A stretch of 32,793 nucleotides of DNA from an uncultured Lachnospiraceae bacterium (GCA_910587895.1 CAJUOE010000146.1:1-32793); one strand, 5' to 3'; positions 24,124 through 31,924 are shown, counted from the first letter of the stretch. Numbers and translations are program-made. The notes: generated from the letters alone by a model not told the origin.

Positions 24124-24152
24124 ATTGTAATTTTTCTTATTTCCCATGTCAA
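24124..24152 (-). promoter_or_regulatory. Promoter of the Septu-like operon
   Basis: On the minus strand: perfect TTGACA (24147-24152), a 17-base spacer and TACAAT (24124-24129). It shows the defence pair has its own strong promoter. Confidence 0.7.
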
Positions 24153-24165
24153 TCACTTCTTGCCC

Positions 24166-24612
24166 CTACTCTGCCTCCCCCCACTGTTTTTCCCGCTCCC
24201 TCAATTTCTCATTCATGCGCTCCGCCTCCCGGCACTGCGCACAGTAGGAGAAAAAATATACGGCAAGAAATACTGCCGCGATGCTGATTCCCATGCCAAG
24301 CACCTGGGGCATGTTCTGAAACGTAAACCAGTCAAACAATAATCCAAGCCCCAGCACCACTACATTAATATAAATATAATAAAGAATTGTCCGTACAAGC
24401 ATAGACTTTCTGGACACTTCCCTCCCATCCTCCAGCGGCAGGATGACGCTGCCCAACGCACAGACTAAGGAAAGCCCCAGTATCTGCCACAGAATGTGGA
24501 CTCCAACATGCGTCTTCCAACCGTAAAATACCGGAATATAAATCGCCGTCACCACCGTGACGCCAACAACAATCTTCTCAAACAAATCTACCATAGATGC
24601 CAGCCGTTTCAT
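24166..24612 (-). CDS. DUF3021-like membrane protein
   Basis: The 148-residue protein has four membrane helices (VVGVTVVTAIYIPVFYGW, ILWQILGLSLVCALGSVIL, ILYYIYINVVVLGLGLLFDW, MGISIAAVFLAVYFFSYCA) and a charged C-terminal tail (REAERMNEKLREREKQW). This matches DUF3021 proteins, which sit beside LytTR regulators in Firmicutes; in related LytTR regulatory systems the membrane partner restrains the regulator. It is the last gene of the ABC-LytTR operon, 34 bases after the regulator gene. GGAGCAAA precedes the ATG. Confidence 0.75.
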   Translation of the reverse strand: MKRLASMVDLFEKIVVGVTVVTAIYIPVFYGWKTHVGVHILWQILGLSLVCALGSVILPLEDGREVSRKSMLVRTILYYIYINVVVLGLGLLFDWFTFQNMPQVLGMGISIAAVFLAVYFFSYCAQCREAERMNEKLREREKQWGEAE

Positions 24613-24646
24613 CGCATTTGCTCCTTTCCCGATGTTATCCCATTTC

Positions 24647-25084
24647 CTAAACGCCTAGACTCTCCTTCAACGAACCTACGTACTGTCTGGAAATGATTAC
24701 CTTCTCCCCGTTTTTCAATAACGCCTCATAACGCCCGCTAAACGCCGGCGTCAGGCTTTTTATCTTATTCAGATTCAAAATAACCGATTTGGACACCCGG
24801 ACGAACTTCCATCCCGGAAGTTCATCCAGCAATTCATAAAGCTTGCTCTTCACCTGGTAAACCTCAGATTTGCAATAAGCAAACACTTTCTGCTCTACCG
24901 ATTCAAAGTAAAATACATCCTCCGGCTCTATAAAAAACATGCCTCCGCCCTTATAGGCCGTAAGTTTTCCGCCTCCCTGTTTAAAACGATTGATTATCTC
25001 CACCATGTTTTCATCCAGAGACTTGCATTTAAAAATAATTTCTTCTTCCTCATCCGGCCCTACATCGACAATCGTCACCTTCAT
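24647..25084 (-). CDS. LytTR-domain DNA-binding regulator
   Basis: The 145-residue regulator has no receiver domain. The N-terminal part (TIVDVGPDEEEEIIFKCKSL) leads to a LytTR domain from about residue 43 (KLTAYKGGGMFFIEPEDVFY, KSKLYELLDELPGWKFVRVS, KSVILNLNKIKSL). This is the compact type that pairs with DUF3021 membrane proteins and acts on its own operon. The start at 25084 follows GGGAGACTGGG; a longer frame to 25168 has no support. It is in one operon with the upstream ABC transporter and the downstream DUF3021 gene. Confidence 0.88.
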   Translation of the reverse strand: MKVTIVDVGPDEEEEIIFKCKSLDENMVEIINRFKQGGGKLTAYKGGGMFFIEPEDVFYFESVEQKVFAYCKSEVYQVKSKLYELLDELPGWKFVRVSKSVILNLNKIKSLTPAFSGRYEALLKNGEKVIISRQYVGSLKESLGV

Positions 25085-25101
25085 CCCAGTCTCCCATCCG
25101 C

Positions 25102-26016
25102 CTAGCGGTCGCTGATGCTTTTTCTTTTCTGCACAATTGCAATTATGACAAAGGCTATTATACCACATCCTGCCAGAAATAGTACCTGAAATACCGCAGA
25201 TGCCGGTTCGTCTCCCATTTTTATCTGAATTCCCATATATTCCTTATACTCTGTAAGCACCTGCGCGGGTAAACCTTCAAACGTGGTCTGCAATATTTCC
25301 TCACAGCAGATTTCACGCATCATGGATGCCCCGTGGAGAATCGGCGTACATTTCAGCACTGTTGCCACTCCCTCCGGAAGAAAGCCCATCGGAAGGTAAA
25401 TTGCTCCCACAAATCCCACCAGCGTGCCTGCCACCGTTGCGATTCCCGACCATGCATTGCTGCTTTTTATAAACAGCGCAAGAAGGTACATGATAATGGA
25501 AAAAATACAGACATTTAACAGGGTCAGGACAAAAATCTTTCCCAATGCTTCGATTCCCAGCATGGTTCCCCCGGTCGCCATAATATAGCACAGGACAACT
25601 GCCAGCGTCAGCATACACAGAAAAATACCAATCAGCACAGCCGACGCCACATACGAGAGCGCAATGATATTGCGGCTTACCGGCGCAGAGTAGAAACTTG
25701 CCAGTTTTCCCTCAGAGACGTCCGTCACGCGGTTCCCGATGACAGATATGGTAACGGTAAGCGCATTGACGACAAGGAGTCCCGCCAGCGTCCAATACTG
25801 GACGAGCTCTCTGGCATGTTCGGCATCCAATTGCGCATTACGCACGCCGCCATATTCCTTAAGCAGGAATATTACATTTTCCTCATTCATATTTCCCAGA
25901 AATACCCCCATCAGCATCAATACAATGAACATGGCAAGCAGGGAGAAAAACACCGCCGCCCTGTCCCTTAAAAATACCAGACAATTCCGTTTCGTTAAAC
26001 TAACAAACTTCTTCAT
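25102..26016 (-). CDS. ABC-2 type transporter permease
   Basis: The 304-residue membrane protein has an N-terminal helix (VFFSLLAMFIVLMLMGVFLG), an extracytoplasmic loop and five further helices (WTLAGLLVVNALTVTISVIG, YVASAVLIGIFLCMLTLAVV and others), the ABC2_membrane topology. It partners the ATPase at 26000 and probably exports a peptide, drug or lipid; the substrate is not evident. The ATG at 26016 is preferred because AGGAGG lies six bases upstream. It overlaps the ATPase stop by 17 bases. Confidence 0.88.
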   Translation of the reverse strand: MKKFVSLTKRNCLVFLRDRAAVFFSLLAMFIVLMLMGVFLGNMNEENVIFLLKEYGGVRNAQLDAEHARELVQYWTLAGLLVVNALTVTISVIGNRVTDVSEGKLASFYSAPVSRNIIALSYVASAVLIGIFLCMLTLAVVLCYIMATGGTMLGIEALGKIFVLTLLNVCIFSIIMYLLALFIKSSNAWSGIATVAGTLVGFVGAIYLPMGFLPEGVATVLKCTPILHGASMMREICCEEILQTTFEGLPAQVLTEYKEYMGIQIKMGDEPASAVFQVLFLAGCGIIAFVIIAIVQKRKSISDR

Positions 26017-26929
26017 TCCCATCCTCCTTTGTGACATTTAAAAATACATCATCCATTGTCCCCTGTATCACCTCAAACCCTTGCAGCATTCCCTCCATCT
26101 CGCTAATCAGGGGCAGGGAAGACATGGTATCGTTTATCTGAACAAAGATTCTCTCTTCGGTCATCGTGTATTTGAGGCCATGTTTTTTCAGGCACTCCCG
26201 AACCTCCTGCCACCTGTCTGCCTGCGGAATCAAATATAGTTTGTCTTTTGCATACTTCTCTTTCAAAGAAAACGGCGTGCCGTATTCCACAAAATGCCCT
26301 TTGCTTATGATGCCGATATGATCCGCTTTCGCCGCTTCCTCCATATAATGGGTCGTCAGGAACACGGTCATGCCCATTTCCTTTTGTAACATGCGCACGG
26401 TTTCCCACACATTTTTCCTTGTCGCCGGGTCAAGGCCCGTGGTAGGCTCATCCAGAAATAAGATATCCGGCGTATGCATCAACGCCCTTGCAATCTCGCA
26501 TCTTCGTTTCTGTCCGCCGGAAAGTTTACCAAACGGGCGTTTCAGCACATCCGATAAGCCCAGAATTTCCGTCACATGGGCAAGGTTTTCCTTTAATTTG
26601 CGGTTATCCTTCTCATACATTGCGCCCCGCAGCATCAGATTTTCCTTCACCGTAAGCAGCTTATCCAGACAATTATTCTGATATACCGCTCCAATATGGC
26701 GCTTAATCTCTTCATTGTCCTTTCCGATTTTCCTGCCGTTCACCCATGCCTCCCCCGCAGTCGGCTCCTGCAAGGTACATAACATGTTGATGGTCGTTGA
26801 CTTTCCCGCGCCGTTGACGCCCAGGAATCCGAAGAGTTCCCCCTTCCTAACAGAAAAGCTGATGTCGTCAACGGCCTTGACGTCCTGATAATACTTTTTC
26901 AAATGTTCCACCCTGATGGATTCTTCCAT
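26000..26929 (-). CDS. ABC transporter ATP-binding protein
   Basis: The 309-residue ATPase shows Walker A GVNGAGKST, Q-loop AVYQNNCLDKLLT, signature KLSGGQKRRCEIA, Walker B ILFLDEPTTGLDP and switch TTHYMEE. A C-terminal extension of about 80 residues (YLIPQADRWQEV, IQGTMDDVFLNVT) is usual for the DrrA/ABC-2 exporter class. The ATG at 26929 follows GGGAGG; a longer frame is unsupported. It is the first gene of a four-gene operon: ATPase, permease, LytTR regulator, DUF3021 protein. Confidence 0.95.
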   Translation of the reverse strand: MEESIRVEHLKKYYQDVKAVDDISFSVRKGELFGFLGVNGAGKSTTINMLCTLQEPTAGEAWVNGRKIGKDNEEIKRHIGAVYQNNCLDKLLTVKENLMLRGAMYEKDNRKLKENLAHVTEILGLSDVLKRPFGKLSGGQKRRCEIARALMHTPDILFLDEPTTGLDPATRKNVWETVRMLQKEMGMTVFLTTHYMEEAAKADHIGIISKGHFVEYGTPFSLKEKYAKDKLYLIPQADRWQEVRECLKKHGLKYTMTEERIFVQINDTMSSLPLISEMEGMLQGFEVIQGTMDDVFLNVTKEDGNEEVC

Positions 26930-26979
26930 ATGATTTCCTCCCTGAAATATTATTTTTATTAAATTTAACATATCAGGGC

Positions 26980-27023
26980 AAAAAAACAAGCGCCGCATGG
27001 CTAAGATGCAAAAACCACGCGGC
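26980..27023 (-). terminator. Terminator of the GH18 hydrolase gene
   Basis: CCGCGTGG pairs with CCATGCGG, followed on the minus strand by CGCTTG and a run of seven T. Confidence 0.8.
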
Positions 27024-27040
27024 AACCTGCAAAAATCATA

Positions 27041-27074
27041 AATTTACATACTTCAATCACTAATTTACATACTT
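27041..27074. repeat. Short tandem duplication at the 3' end of the GH18 gene
   Basis: The 13-base string AATTTACATACTT occurs at 27041-27053 and 27062-27074. The second copy holds the last codons of the GH18 gene, so the first is a duplicated scrap after its stop. Confidence 0.7.
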
Positions 27075-28847
27075 GATAATCGTGTCCCAGGCAGAAGGGC
27101 GTTCCAGTCCCAGTTTCCAGCATGCCACTCCTGCAAGCCCATGCTCTTTGTAGACCTTCAGCTTCTCCTCCAGAGACGTTTCATTTTCTATCCAGACCTT
27201 AAACGTCTTGTCCTCACTCGCATATTCCGCAACATACTGCCCATCGTCCTCCGACCAGACCATCTCGGCTCCATTTGCCGTGCAGATGTCCTCTGTCGTC
27301 TGCATCCCCTCCTCCGTGCAGGTGAAGGTATAAGGTACGTATTCCTCAGATGCGGATTCCACATCGTCCCCGGAACCATCTTTCGGCGTCATTTCCCAGA
27401 TCCGGCTGTAGAACGGCAATGCCACAATCGTCTGCTCCGGCGGGACTTCCTTCAGCGTATCCGCCACGCCGTTCTTCACGAACCCAATGGAAGACACGGA
27501 ACCGATATCGTCCGATCCGCTGTAGTGCTCATCATACGCCATGATAATTACATAATCCGCAAATACGGCCTGCTCCGCCCGGTTATAGAATTCCGTGTAA
27601 GAAGAAGGCACATAGTTGTCCACCGACAACACCAGGTCGTTGTTGTCACACTTGATGGATAACTCGCGGATAAACTGGACATAGGAATCCCCCGCCTCTG
27701 CACTCAATGCCTCAAAATCCAGGTTGATCCCGTCCAGGTCATATTCAATTGCCGCCGCAATAATCTGGTTGGTGAGGTAATCCCTGGTGGACGTATGGGT
27801 CATCACATACGTCGTATCAACGTCCGGATTTTCCAGATTGCTGATCAGGCCCCAGACCTCCACTCCCTGCTGGTGGCAATACGTTACATACTCCCTGCTT
27901 GCCAGGGAATAGATATTTCCTTCGTTGTCATTTAAGTAAAACCAGGTGGGGGATATGACATTGATTCCCTTTGTGGCCTGTAAAATATTCGCCACGCGCT
28001 CATTTGCCTCCTGGCTTGTCACCTGATGCCAGCCAAGGCTGATCGTTTCTTCTTTCAGCAGGTGCGTAAACTGCGGTTCCTCAAATGGCCGTGAAATCGT
28101 CTCGTTCGTCACCTCTGACAGCCTTTTCTTTTTCAGATAGCCAATCATGCCGTCTTCCGTACACACCCTGCTCCACTCGTCGCCGCTGTCGATAATTGTC
28201 ACGCTGCTGCCTTTCTCCACATCCGCCACAATCGGGCTCTTGATGCCTCCCAGCACGCGAATTGCCGTATTCTTCTTAACTTCAGCCTTGGAAATCTCTC
28301 CCCAGACCGAAGTTATCTGCACGCGGTTCGGTTCCGTATACACGGAAAAATCCAGATTGGTATAGTTCTGCACAAACTCCAGCGCAAGATAGACCGCCTC
28401 CCCATCTACCCTTGCAATCGTATAGTCCGTATTATTTATCTTCTTGCCAATCATATATTTATTTTCGCCTGCATTTACCGAAATCACATCGGAATCCGTG
28501 GTATAGCGCAGGATATTTTCATTCGAATCCCAGTAAAAACGCTCGTTCAGATACTCCCTTACCGCCGTGTAATCCAGATATACATGGCTGTCCCAGTATT
28601 TCGCCTTTTCCTCCAAAAGCTGCCGGTCCAGAATCAGCGCCATATCCTCTGCGCCCTGAACATGATAGTATTCCTGCAAATTGGCCCGCTCTTTCGTAGG
28701 CGTATACTTCTTCACCACCATACTGATTAATGCGATCAAAAGCACAACCAAAATAAATGCAATGGCAACAAGTACAGGCATCACATTCACCTTCTGTTTC
28801 CTCGGTCGTTTCATTCTCTGTCTGTTTACTCTCCCTGATTCCGGCAT
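27060..28847 (-). CDS. Membrane-anchored GH18 family hydrolase with SH3-like domain
   Basis: This 595-residue protein has an N-terminal anchor at residues 23-45 (MPVLVAIAFILVVLLIALIS). A stalk-like domain at about 55-185 resembles copper-amine-oxidase N-terminal repeats. A bacterial SH3 domain at about 190-245 (AIRVLGGIKSPIVADVEKGS, WSRVCTEDGMIGYLKK) leads to a GH18 barrel at about 265-595. The GH18 catalytic motif is D372-G-I-N-L-D-F-E379, E379 being the acid. Related YaaH/YdhD-type proteins act on cell wall or spore peptidoglycan. AGGAGG lies five bases before the ATG. It is monocistronic, with terminators on both sides. Confidence 0.9.
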   Translation of the reverse strand: MPESGRVNRQRMKRPRKQKVNVMPVLVAIAFILVVLLIALISMVVKKYTPTKERANLQEYYHVQGAEDMALILDRQLLEEKAKYWDSHVYLDYTAVREYLNERFYWDSNENILRYTTDSDVISVNAGENKYMIGKKINNTDYTIARVDGEAVYLALEFVQNYTNLDFSVYTEPNRVQITSVWGEISKAEVKKNTAIRVLGGIKSPIVADVEKGSSVTIIDSGDEWSRVCTEDGMIGYLKKKRLSEVTNETISRPFEEPQFTHLLKEETISLGWHQVTSQEANERVANILQATKGINVISPTWFYLNDNEGNIYSLASREYVTYCHQQGVEVWGLISNLENPDVDTTYVMTHTSTRDYLTNQIIAAAIEYDLDGINLDFEALSAEAGDSYVQFIRELSIKCDNNDLVLSVDNYVPSSYTEFYNRAEQAVFADYVIIMAYDEHYSGSDDIGSVSSIGFVKNGVADTLKEVPPEQTIVALPFYSRIWEMTPKDGSGDDVESASEEYVPYTFTCTEEGMQTTEDICTANGAEMVWSEDDGQYVAEYASEDKTFKVWIENETSLEEKLKVYKEHGLAGVACWKLGLERPSAWDTIIKYVN

Positions 28848-28930
28848 AATCTCCTCCTATGTACTCTCCGATACGCAGCTCCCGCCAAAGACTATGTATC
28901 AGAGCATATCCCAAAAATCTCCTGTCATAC

Positions 28931-28977
28931 AAAAAGGGGCTATTGCAACATACCCTGATTATATCTGCAACAGCCCT
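28931..28977 (-). terminator. Terminator of mecA
   Basis: GGGCTGTTGCA pairs with TGCAATAGCCC (one G-U pair), followed on the minus strand by CTTTTTG. It lies immediately after the mecA stop. Confidence 0.85.
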
Positions 28978-28982
28978 CCCTG

Positions 28983-29768
28983 TTAAATTCTGCTCAAAAC
29001 CTGCAATGCGTCTTTCTTTAAAATCACATCATAGTGCTCCTCAAAATATGCGCGTATTGCAGATGAATATTTTTCCTGATGTGCGTACTCTGCTAAAATG
29101 TTACATACTTTGTTAAATTCTTCCGGCGTATGCTGGCTCTTGCTAATCACCAGATAATACTTACGGTTCACATTATTCTTATATAACACGTTGCATCCGT
29201 TATAAAATCCCTTCAATACCCGCGCCAGACGGTTGACCTCGTCGAGCTCGTCAAAAACAAAGAGCTTGGTAATATCCACCAGCACAGGATCTTCCTTCTC
29301 CTGTTTGACAGTCTGCTCAAGCGGTATAAAATTATTCTCTTTCTGAGCAGCGTCGGCAATCTTCTTCGCCTCTTCCTGGATCTTGCGGAACAAGTCCAGA
29401 ATATCATCCGCGCCGGTCGCCTCAAAGGCACGTTCATTGTCCCCATTTGCGAAACCGTTTACGGTCTCATCCTCCGGATCACCCGGGGCAAACTGTGAAA
29501 ACCGGGTATCAAGCTCTTCCGGGTATTCCACTTTCGTTATAATCAATATAATTGTATCCGCAGATAACGGGATTGCCTCTATCATCAGCGGTATGTCCTC
29601 TGCTTCAAATCCACACTCATATGCCGCCTGCTGCATCATATCCCGAAAAAGCATCTTCGCCTTCTCGGTGCCATATGCCAGCTCGCTCAGTTTGAGCTGA
29701 CGGTCCGCCAGGTCCTCCCTGGTAAGCGTACAACGAATCTGGTTCTCACTTACTTTCTCAATCTTCAT
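28983..29768 (-). CDS. mecA: Adaptor protein MecA
   Basis: The 261-residue adaptor delivers proteins to the ClpC unfoldase for degradation. The N-terminal substrate-binding domain begins MKIEKVSENQIRCTLTREDL and includes KAKMLFRDMMQQAAYECGFE. A long acidic linker follows (about residues 95-155), then the C-terminal ClpC-binding domain (VFDELDEVNRLARVLKGFYN, SSAIRAYFEEHYDVILKKDA). It is longer than the Bacillus protein mainly in the linker. The ATG at 29768 follows GGAAGGG. A promoter lies at 29857-29886 on the minus strand. Confidence 0.92.
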   Translation of the reverse strand: MKIEKVSENQIRCTLTREDLADRQLKLSELAYGTEKAKMLFRDMMQQAAYECGFEAEDIPLMIEAIPLSADTIILIITKVEYPEELDTRFSQFAPGDPEDETVNGFANGDNERAFEATGADDILDLFRKIQEEAKKIADAAQKENNFIPLEQTVKQEKEDPVLVDITKLFVFDELDEVNRLARVLKGFYNGCNVLYKNNVNRKYYLVISKSQHTPEEFNKVCNILAEYAHQEKYSSAIRAYFEEHYDVILKKDALQVLSRI

Positions 29769-29856
29769 ATGATCCCTTCCTTCTTCATTACACATCTGCA
29801 TCAGGAATTAGTATGTTTGAATTCACCCTCGGGAAACTTCCCGGTCAGGTACTCAA

Positions 29857-29886
29857 AGTATATTACATAATCTTATCCCACGTCAA
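29857..29886 (-). promoter_or_regulatory. Promoter of mecA
   Basis: On the minus strand: TTGACG (29881-29886), 18 bases, TATACT (29857-29862). A hairpin-forming CGGGAA..TTCCCG (29830-29843) lies in the leader. Confidence 0.6.
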
Positions 29887-30738
29887 GTCGAAGTCTGTCG
29901 GATTTTCTAAAAAATCTGTGAAAATTCTAAATAATTCGCAAAAACTATTGCACTGGTAATATTTGTATGTTATAAATGTCCCAGAGATGCCGGTCTGGTT
30001 CAGGCAGAAAGGAGCCAAACCATATCAAGCAGCGTTCTGCAATTCTTTTATCTATATTATATCATTTTATTCCCAAAAAGTAACCTGTTTCCTTATCATC
30101 GGTCTGACAGATTTGATAATTAAAAAAGACGCCGGATGAAAAAGAAACCTTGGGAGAATATACGTTGCAGAATCGGAAAATATGACAAGTTTCGCCGGAT
30201 TCTTATTTCACTTCAGGAACCGTACTTCAAAAATCACACAGTCGGCGCTGAAGAACATCAGATTTTCCAGTAATCTTCTAATTTTTCAAACATTTTATAT
30301 TTCCATGCATTTTTATGCCCGCAGGGCATTCTGACAGCAACTAGTATATGAATATCTAATGCATTTTAACCCAAAAGAATTTACCACCGCCTGATCCATG
30401 CCATCCTGTCCAGCATACAGGACAACGCACCTCTCAGAAGATTTTTATATACGGCCGTCTCGGGCAGATTCCATATTAAAATACTGTGCTGGCAGTTGCG
30501 GAAACGATCTTCCGCATTTGGGAAAAGAAAAAAGAGCTCGGAATCGCCCAAAGATTCCGCCGTTTAAAAATCCGGCATTTTTAACATCTTGTACTTCTAA
30601 AAATTATATATCACGAAATAACTTCATGTTACACGAAGAAGAAAGGAGGAAATCATTCATTCGATTGCTTTTATTTTGAAATAGGATGAGAATTCTTATT
30701 CACGAATCAGAAAATTACATTTTATCAGAAGAACAGAG
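29887..30738. other. Long intergenic region without a convincing gene
   Basis: About 850 bases between mecA and DUF1858 hold no ORF with a proper start and ribosome site. Visible structure: a plus-strand promoter at 29948-29976; small hairpins CCAGA..TCTGG and GGTT..GGC..GCC..AACC just after it; GCAG-cgtt-CTGC near 30034; GCCC-gca-GGGC near 30318; CCTGT..ACAGG near 30409; GCGGAA..TTCCGC near 30498; CGGAATC..GATTCCG near 30539. AAAGGAGG at about 30643 has no start codon in range. The region could hold a small RNA or decayed genes. Confidence 0.5.
29948..29976 (+). promoter_or_regulatory. Orphan plus-strand promoter in the intergenic region
   Basis: TTGCAC (29948-29953), 17 bases, TATAAA (29971-29976). 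No gene follows; the first 70 transcribed bases can form small nested hairpins. Confidence 0.5.
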
Positions 30739-30767
30739 CGGGGGCTGTTTAGACAAGACAGCCCCCG
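30739..30767. terminator. Terminator beside the DUF1858 gene
   Basis: CGGGGGCTGT pairs exactly with ACAGCCCCCG across a nine-base loop. It lies just past the DUF1858 stop on the minus strand. The T-rich flank is better on the plus strand (GTTTCATTATTTT), so it may stop transcription in both directions. Confidence 0.75.
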
Positions 30768-30772
30768 TTTCA

Positions 30773-30973
30773 TTATTTTGCCAGGAAATCATTGATTTTC
30801 GTTACCAGTGCATCCGGCTCAATTCCATGTACCATAGCAGCCTCTGCGATTGTCTCCATCTGGGAAGACGGACAGCCGAGGCAGTGCATTCCTATCTCCA
30901 ACAGGAGCGGCGCAACATTTTCATCAATCTGGAGTAATTCTCCAATCATCGTCTCCTTGGTTACCTGTGCCAT
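30773..30973 (-). CDS. DUF1858 domain protein
   Basis: The 66-residue protein consists of one DUF1858 domain: MAQVTKETMIGELLQIDENV, then LLLEIGMHCLGCPSSQMETI with a C-x-x-C pair, then AEAAMVHGIEPDALVTKIN. Such small proteins, or domains fused to hybrid-cluster and thiol enzymes, are thought to act in redox or metal chemistry; no reaction is proven. AAGGAGG precedes the ATG. A consensus promoter lies at 31014-31042. It diverges from the ferredoxin gene. Confidence 0.85.
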   Translation of the reverse strand: MAQVTKETMIGELLQIDENVAPLLLEIGMHCLGCPSSQMETIAEAAMVHGIEPDALVTKINDFLAK

Positions 30974-31013
30974 TTTATATCCCTCCTTACATATAGTATT
31001 CCGCCTGCCTCCT

Positions 31014-31042
31014 ATTATAATACCAAATTTTTAATTATGCAA
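31014..31042 (-). promoter_or_regulatory. Promoter of the DUF1858 gene
   Basis: On the minus strand: TTGCAT (31037-31042), 17 bases, perfect TATAAT (31014-31019). Confidence 0.75.
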
Positions 31043-31108
31043 TCTTTTACTTGTAATCGCAGAGGGTTTGTATTAAAATATAGTTTAAAGCTACCGTTGT
31101 GTTAGCTT

Positions 31109-31122
31109 AATGAATATTCATT
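31109..31122. promoter_or_regulatory. Perfect palindrome upstream of the ferredoxin gene
   Basis: AATGAATATTCATT is a 14-base perfect palindrome ending 19 bases before the ferredoxin ATG. It is a candidate operator overlapping the promoter or leader; the binding protein is unknown. Confidence 0.4.
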
Positions 31123-31141
31123 TTATAAGGAGGAACTTATT

Positions 31142-31312
31142 ATGGCATACGTAATTACTGACGCTTGTGTAAGCTGTGGAACCTGTGAAGGTGAATGTCC
31201 GGTTGGCGCAATCTCCGCTGGTGATGGAAAATACGAAATCGCTGCTGATACCTGTATCGATTGCGGAACATGCGCAGGTGCATGTCCTACAGGCGCTATT
31301 GAGCAGGGTTAA
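31142..31312 (+). CDS. Small 2[4Fe-4S] ferredoxin
   Basis: This 56-residue clostridial-type ferredoxin carries electrons at low potential in the cytoplasm. It has two classic C-x2-C-x2-C-x3-C-P motifs: CVSCGTCEGECPVGAI and CIDCGTCAGACPTGAI. The halves are internal repeats. AAGGAGG precedes the ATG. It forms a single-gene transcript closed by a strong terminator at 31338. It faces away from the DUF1858 gene. Confidence 0.97.
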   Translation: MAYVITDACVSCGTCEGECPVGAISAGDGKYEIAADTCIDCGTCAGACPTGAIEQG

Positions 31313-31337
31313 TCTCTGAATCGTACATGAAAACAAA

Positions 31338-31375
31338 AGAGCTTCTATCTCACAGTGAGGTGGAAGCTCTTTTTC
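31338..31375 (+). terminator. Terminator of the ferredoxin gene
   Basis: AGAGCTTC pairs with GAAGCTCT, followed by TTTTTC on the plus strand. Confidence 0.88.
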
Positions 31376-31397
31376 TACCATTAACGAGGCATAACAA

Positions 31398-31853
31398 ATG
31401 AAGAAGAAAATTACCGCCATTCTCATCATCCTCTGGATGATAATTATCTTTGCCTTTTCTGCCCAGCCTGCACCACAGTCTTCGCAAATCAGCGGCAGCG
31501 TTGGTCTGCGGATAGCAGAATGGCAGAACAATTTCTTCCGCTTAAACAAGAGCAAAGCGGAATTATACGAACAGGCAGAGTCCATGCAGCTTTATGATGA
31601 AACAGCGCCTATGATTATGAAAGTGCCACAGGCGTTTATATCTTCTCTGACAGAATATTTCAAAAAAATGGAACAATTGGGGAAAATAGCCCATTTTGAT
31701 TTTGAAAGTCTGGCAATGACTGTTTTTTCCTCAACGTTTGGTTATACATTTTTAACGGTGTCTTTTCATCAAAATCTTACGAAAACAAATAGAAAAAATT
31801 ATATAAAAAACAGTGTAAAAATTTTTGTTGATGGTATTTCAAATTTGAAATAA
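31398..31853 (+). CDS. VanZ-like N-terminus joined to an unrelated tail (possibly a broken gene)
   Basis: The 151-residue frame has GAGG eight bases before the ATG. Residues 1-45 (KKKITAILIILWMIIIFAFSAQ, then GSVGLRIAEW) look like the first membrane helix and S/Q-rich loop of VanZ-family proteins. The expected continuation, with a conserved histidine-containing second helix and two more helices, is missing. Residues 75-151 are instead a soluble, more AT-rich text (FISSLTEYFKKMEQLGKIAH, NLTKTNRKNYIKNSVKIF). I suspect a deletion or recombination in a VanZ gene; the product may be non-functional. Confidence 0.5.
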   Translation: MKKKITAILIILWMIIIFAFSAQPAPQSSQISGSVGLRIAEWQNNFFRLNKSKAELYEQAESMQLYDETAPMIMKVPQAFISSLTEYFKKMEQLGKIAHFDFESLAMTVFSSTFGYTFLTVSFHQNLTKTNRKNYIKNSVKIFVDGISNLK

Positions 31854-31877
31854 AAGGACTGTCGCAGCAGTCCTTTT
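31852..31877. terminator. Hairpin between the VanZ-like gene and the acetolactate synthase gene
   Basis: AAAAGGACTG pairs perfectly with CAGTCCTTTT over a six-base loop. The flanking A and T runs make it a weak terminator in both directions. Confidence 0.65.
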
Positions 31878-31924
31878 AAAATATATTAAGTGCAAGCAAG
31901 TACATGCATACAAGGAGGTAAAAA

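Noticed and set aside
29983..30050. Signal recognition particle RNA or a riboswitch
   Set aside because: The string around TTCAGGCAGAAAGGAGCC recalls the SRP core, but the CCGGAAGG-type loop and the AGCAGCC side are not present, and no known riboswitch consensus fits.
30011..30120. Short ORF starting with ATA after AAAGGAG
   Set aside because: An ATA start is very rare and the 33-codon frame shows no recognizable signal or family.
30398..30679. 93-codon plus-strand ORF in the intergenic region
   Set aside because: No ribosome site, no coding-like composition, and it runs across several hairpins.
31854..31924. T-box or leader-peptide attenuator before ilvB
   Set aside because: The leader after the hairpin is under 50 bases and has no T-box sequence, no leucine/valine-rich peptide and no competing hairpins.
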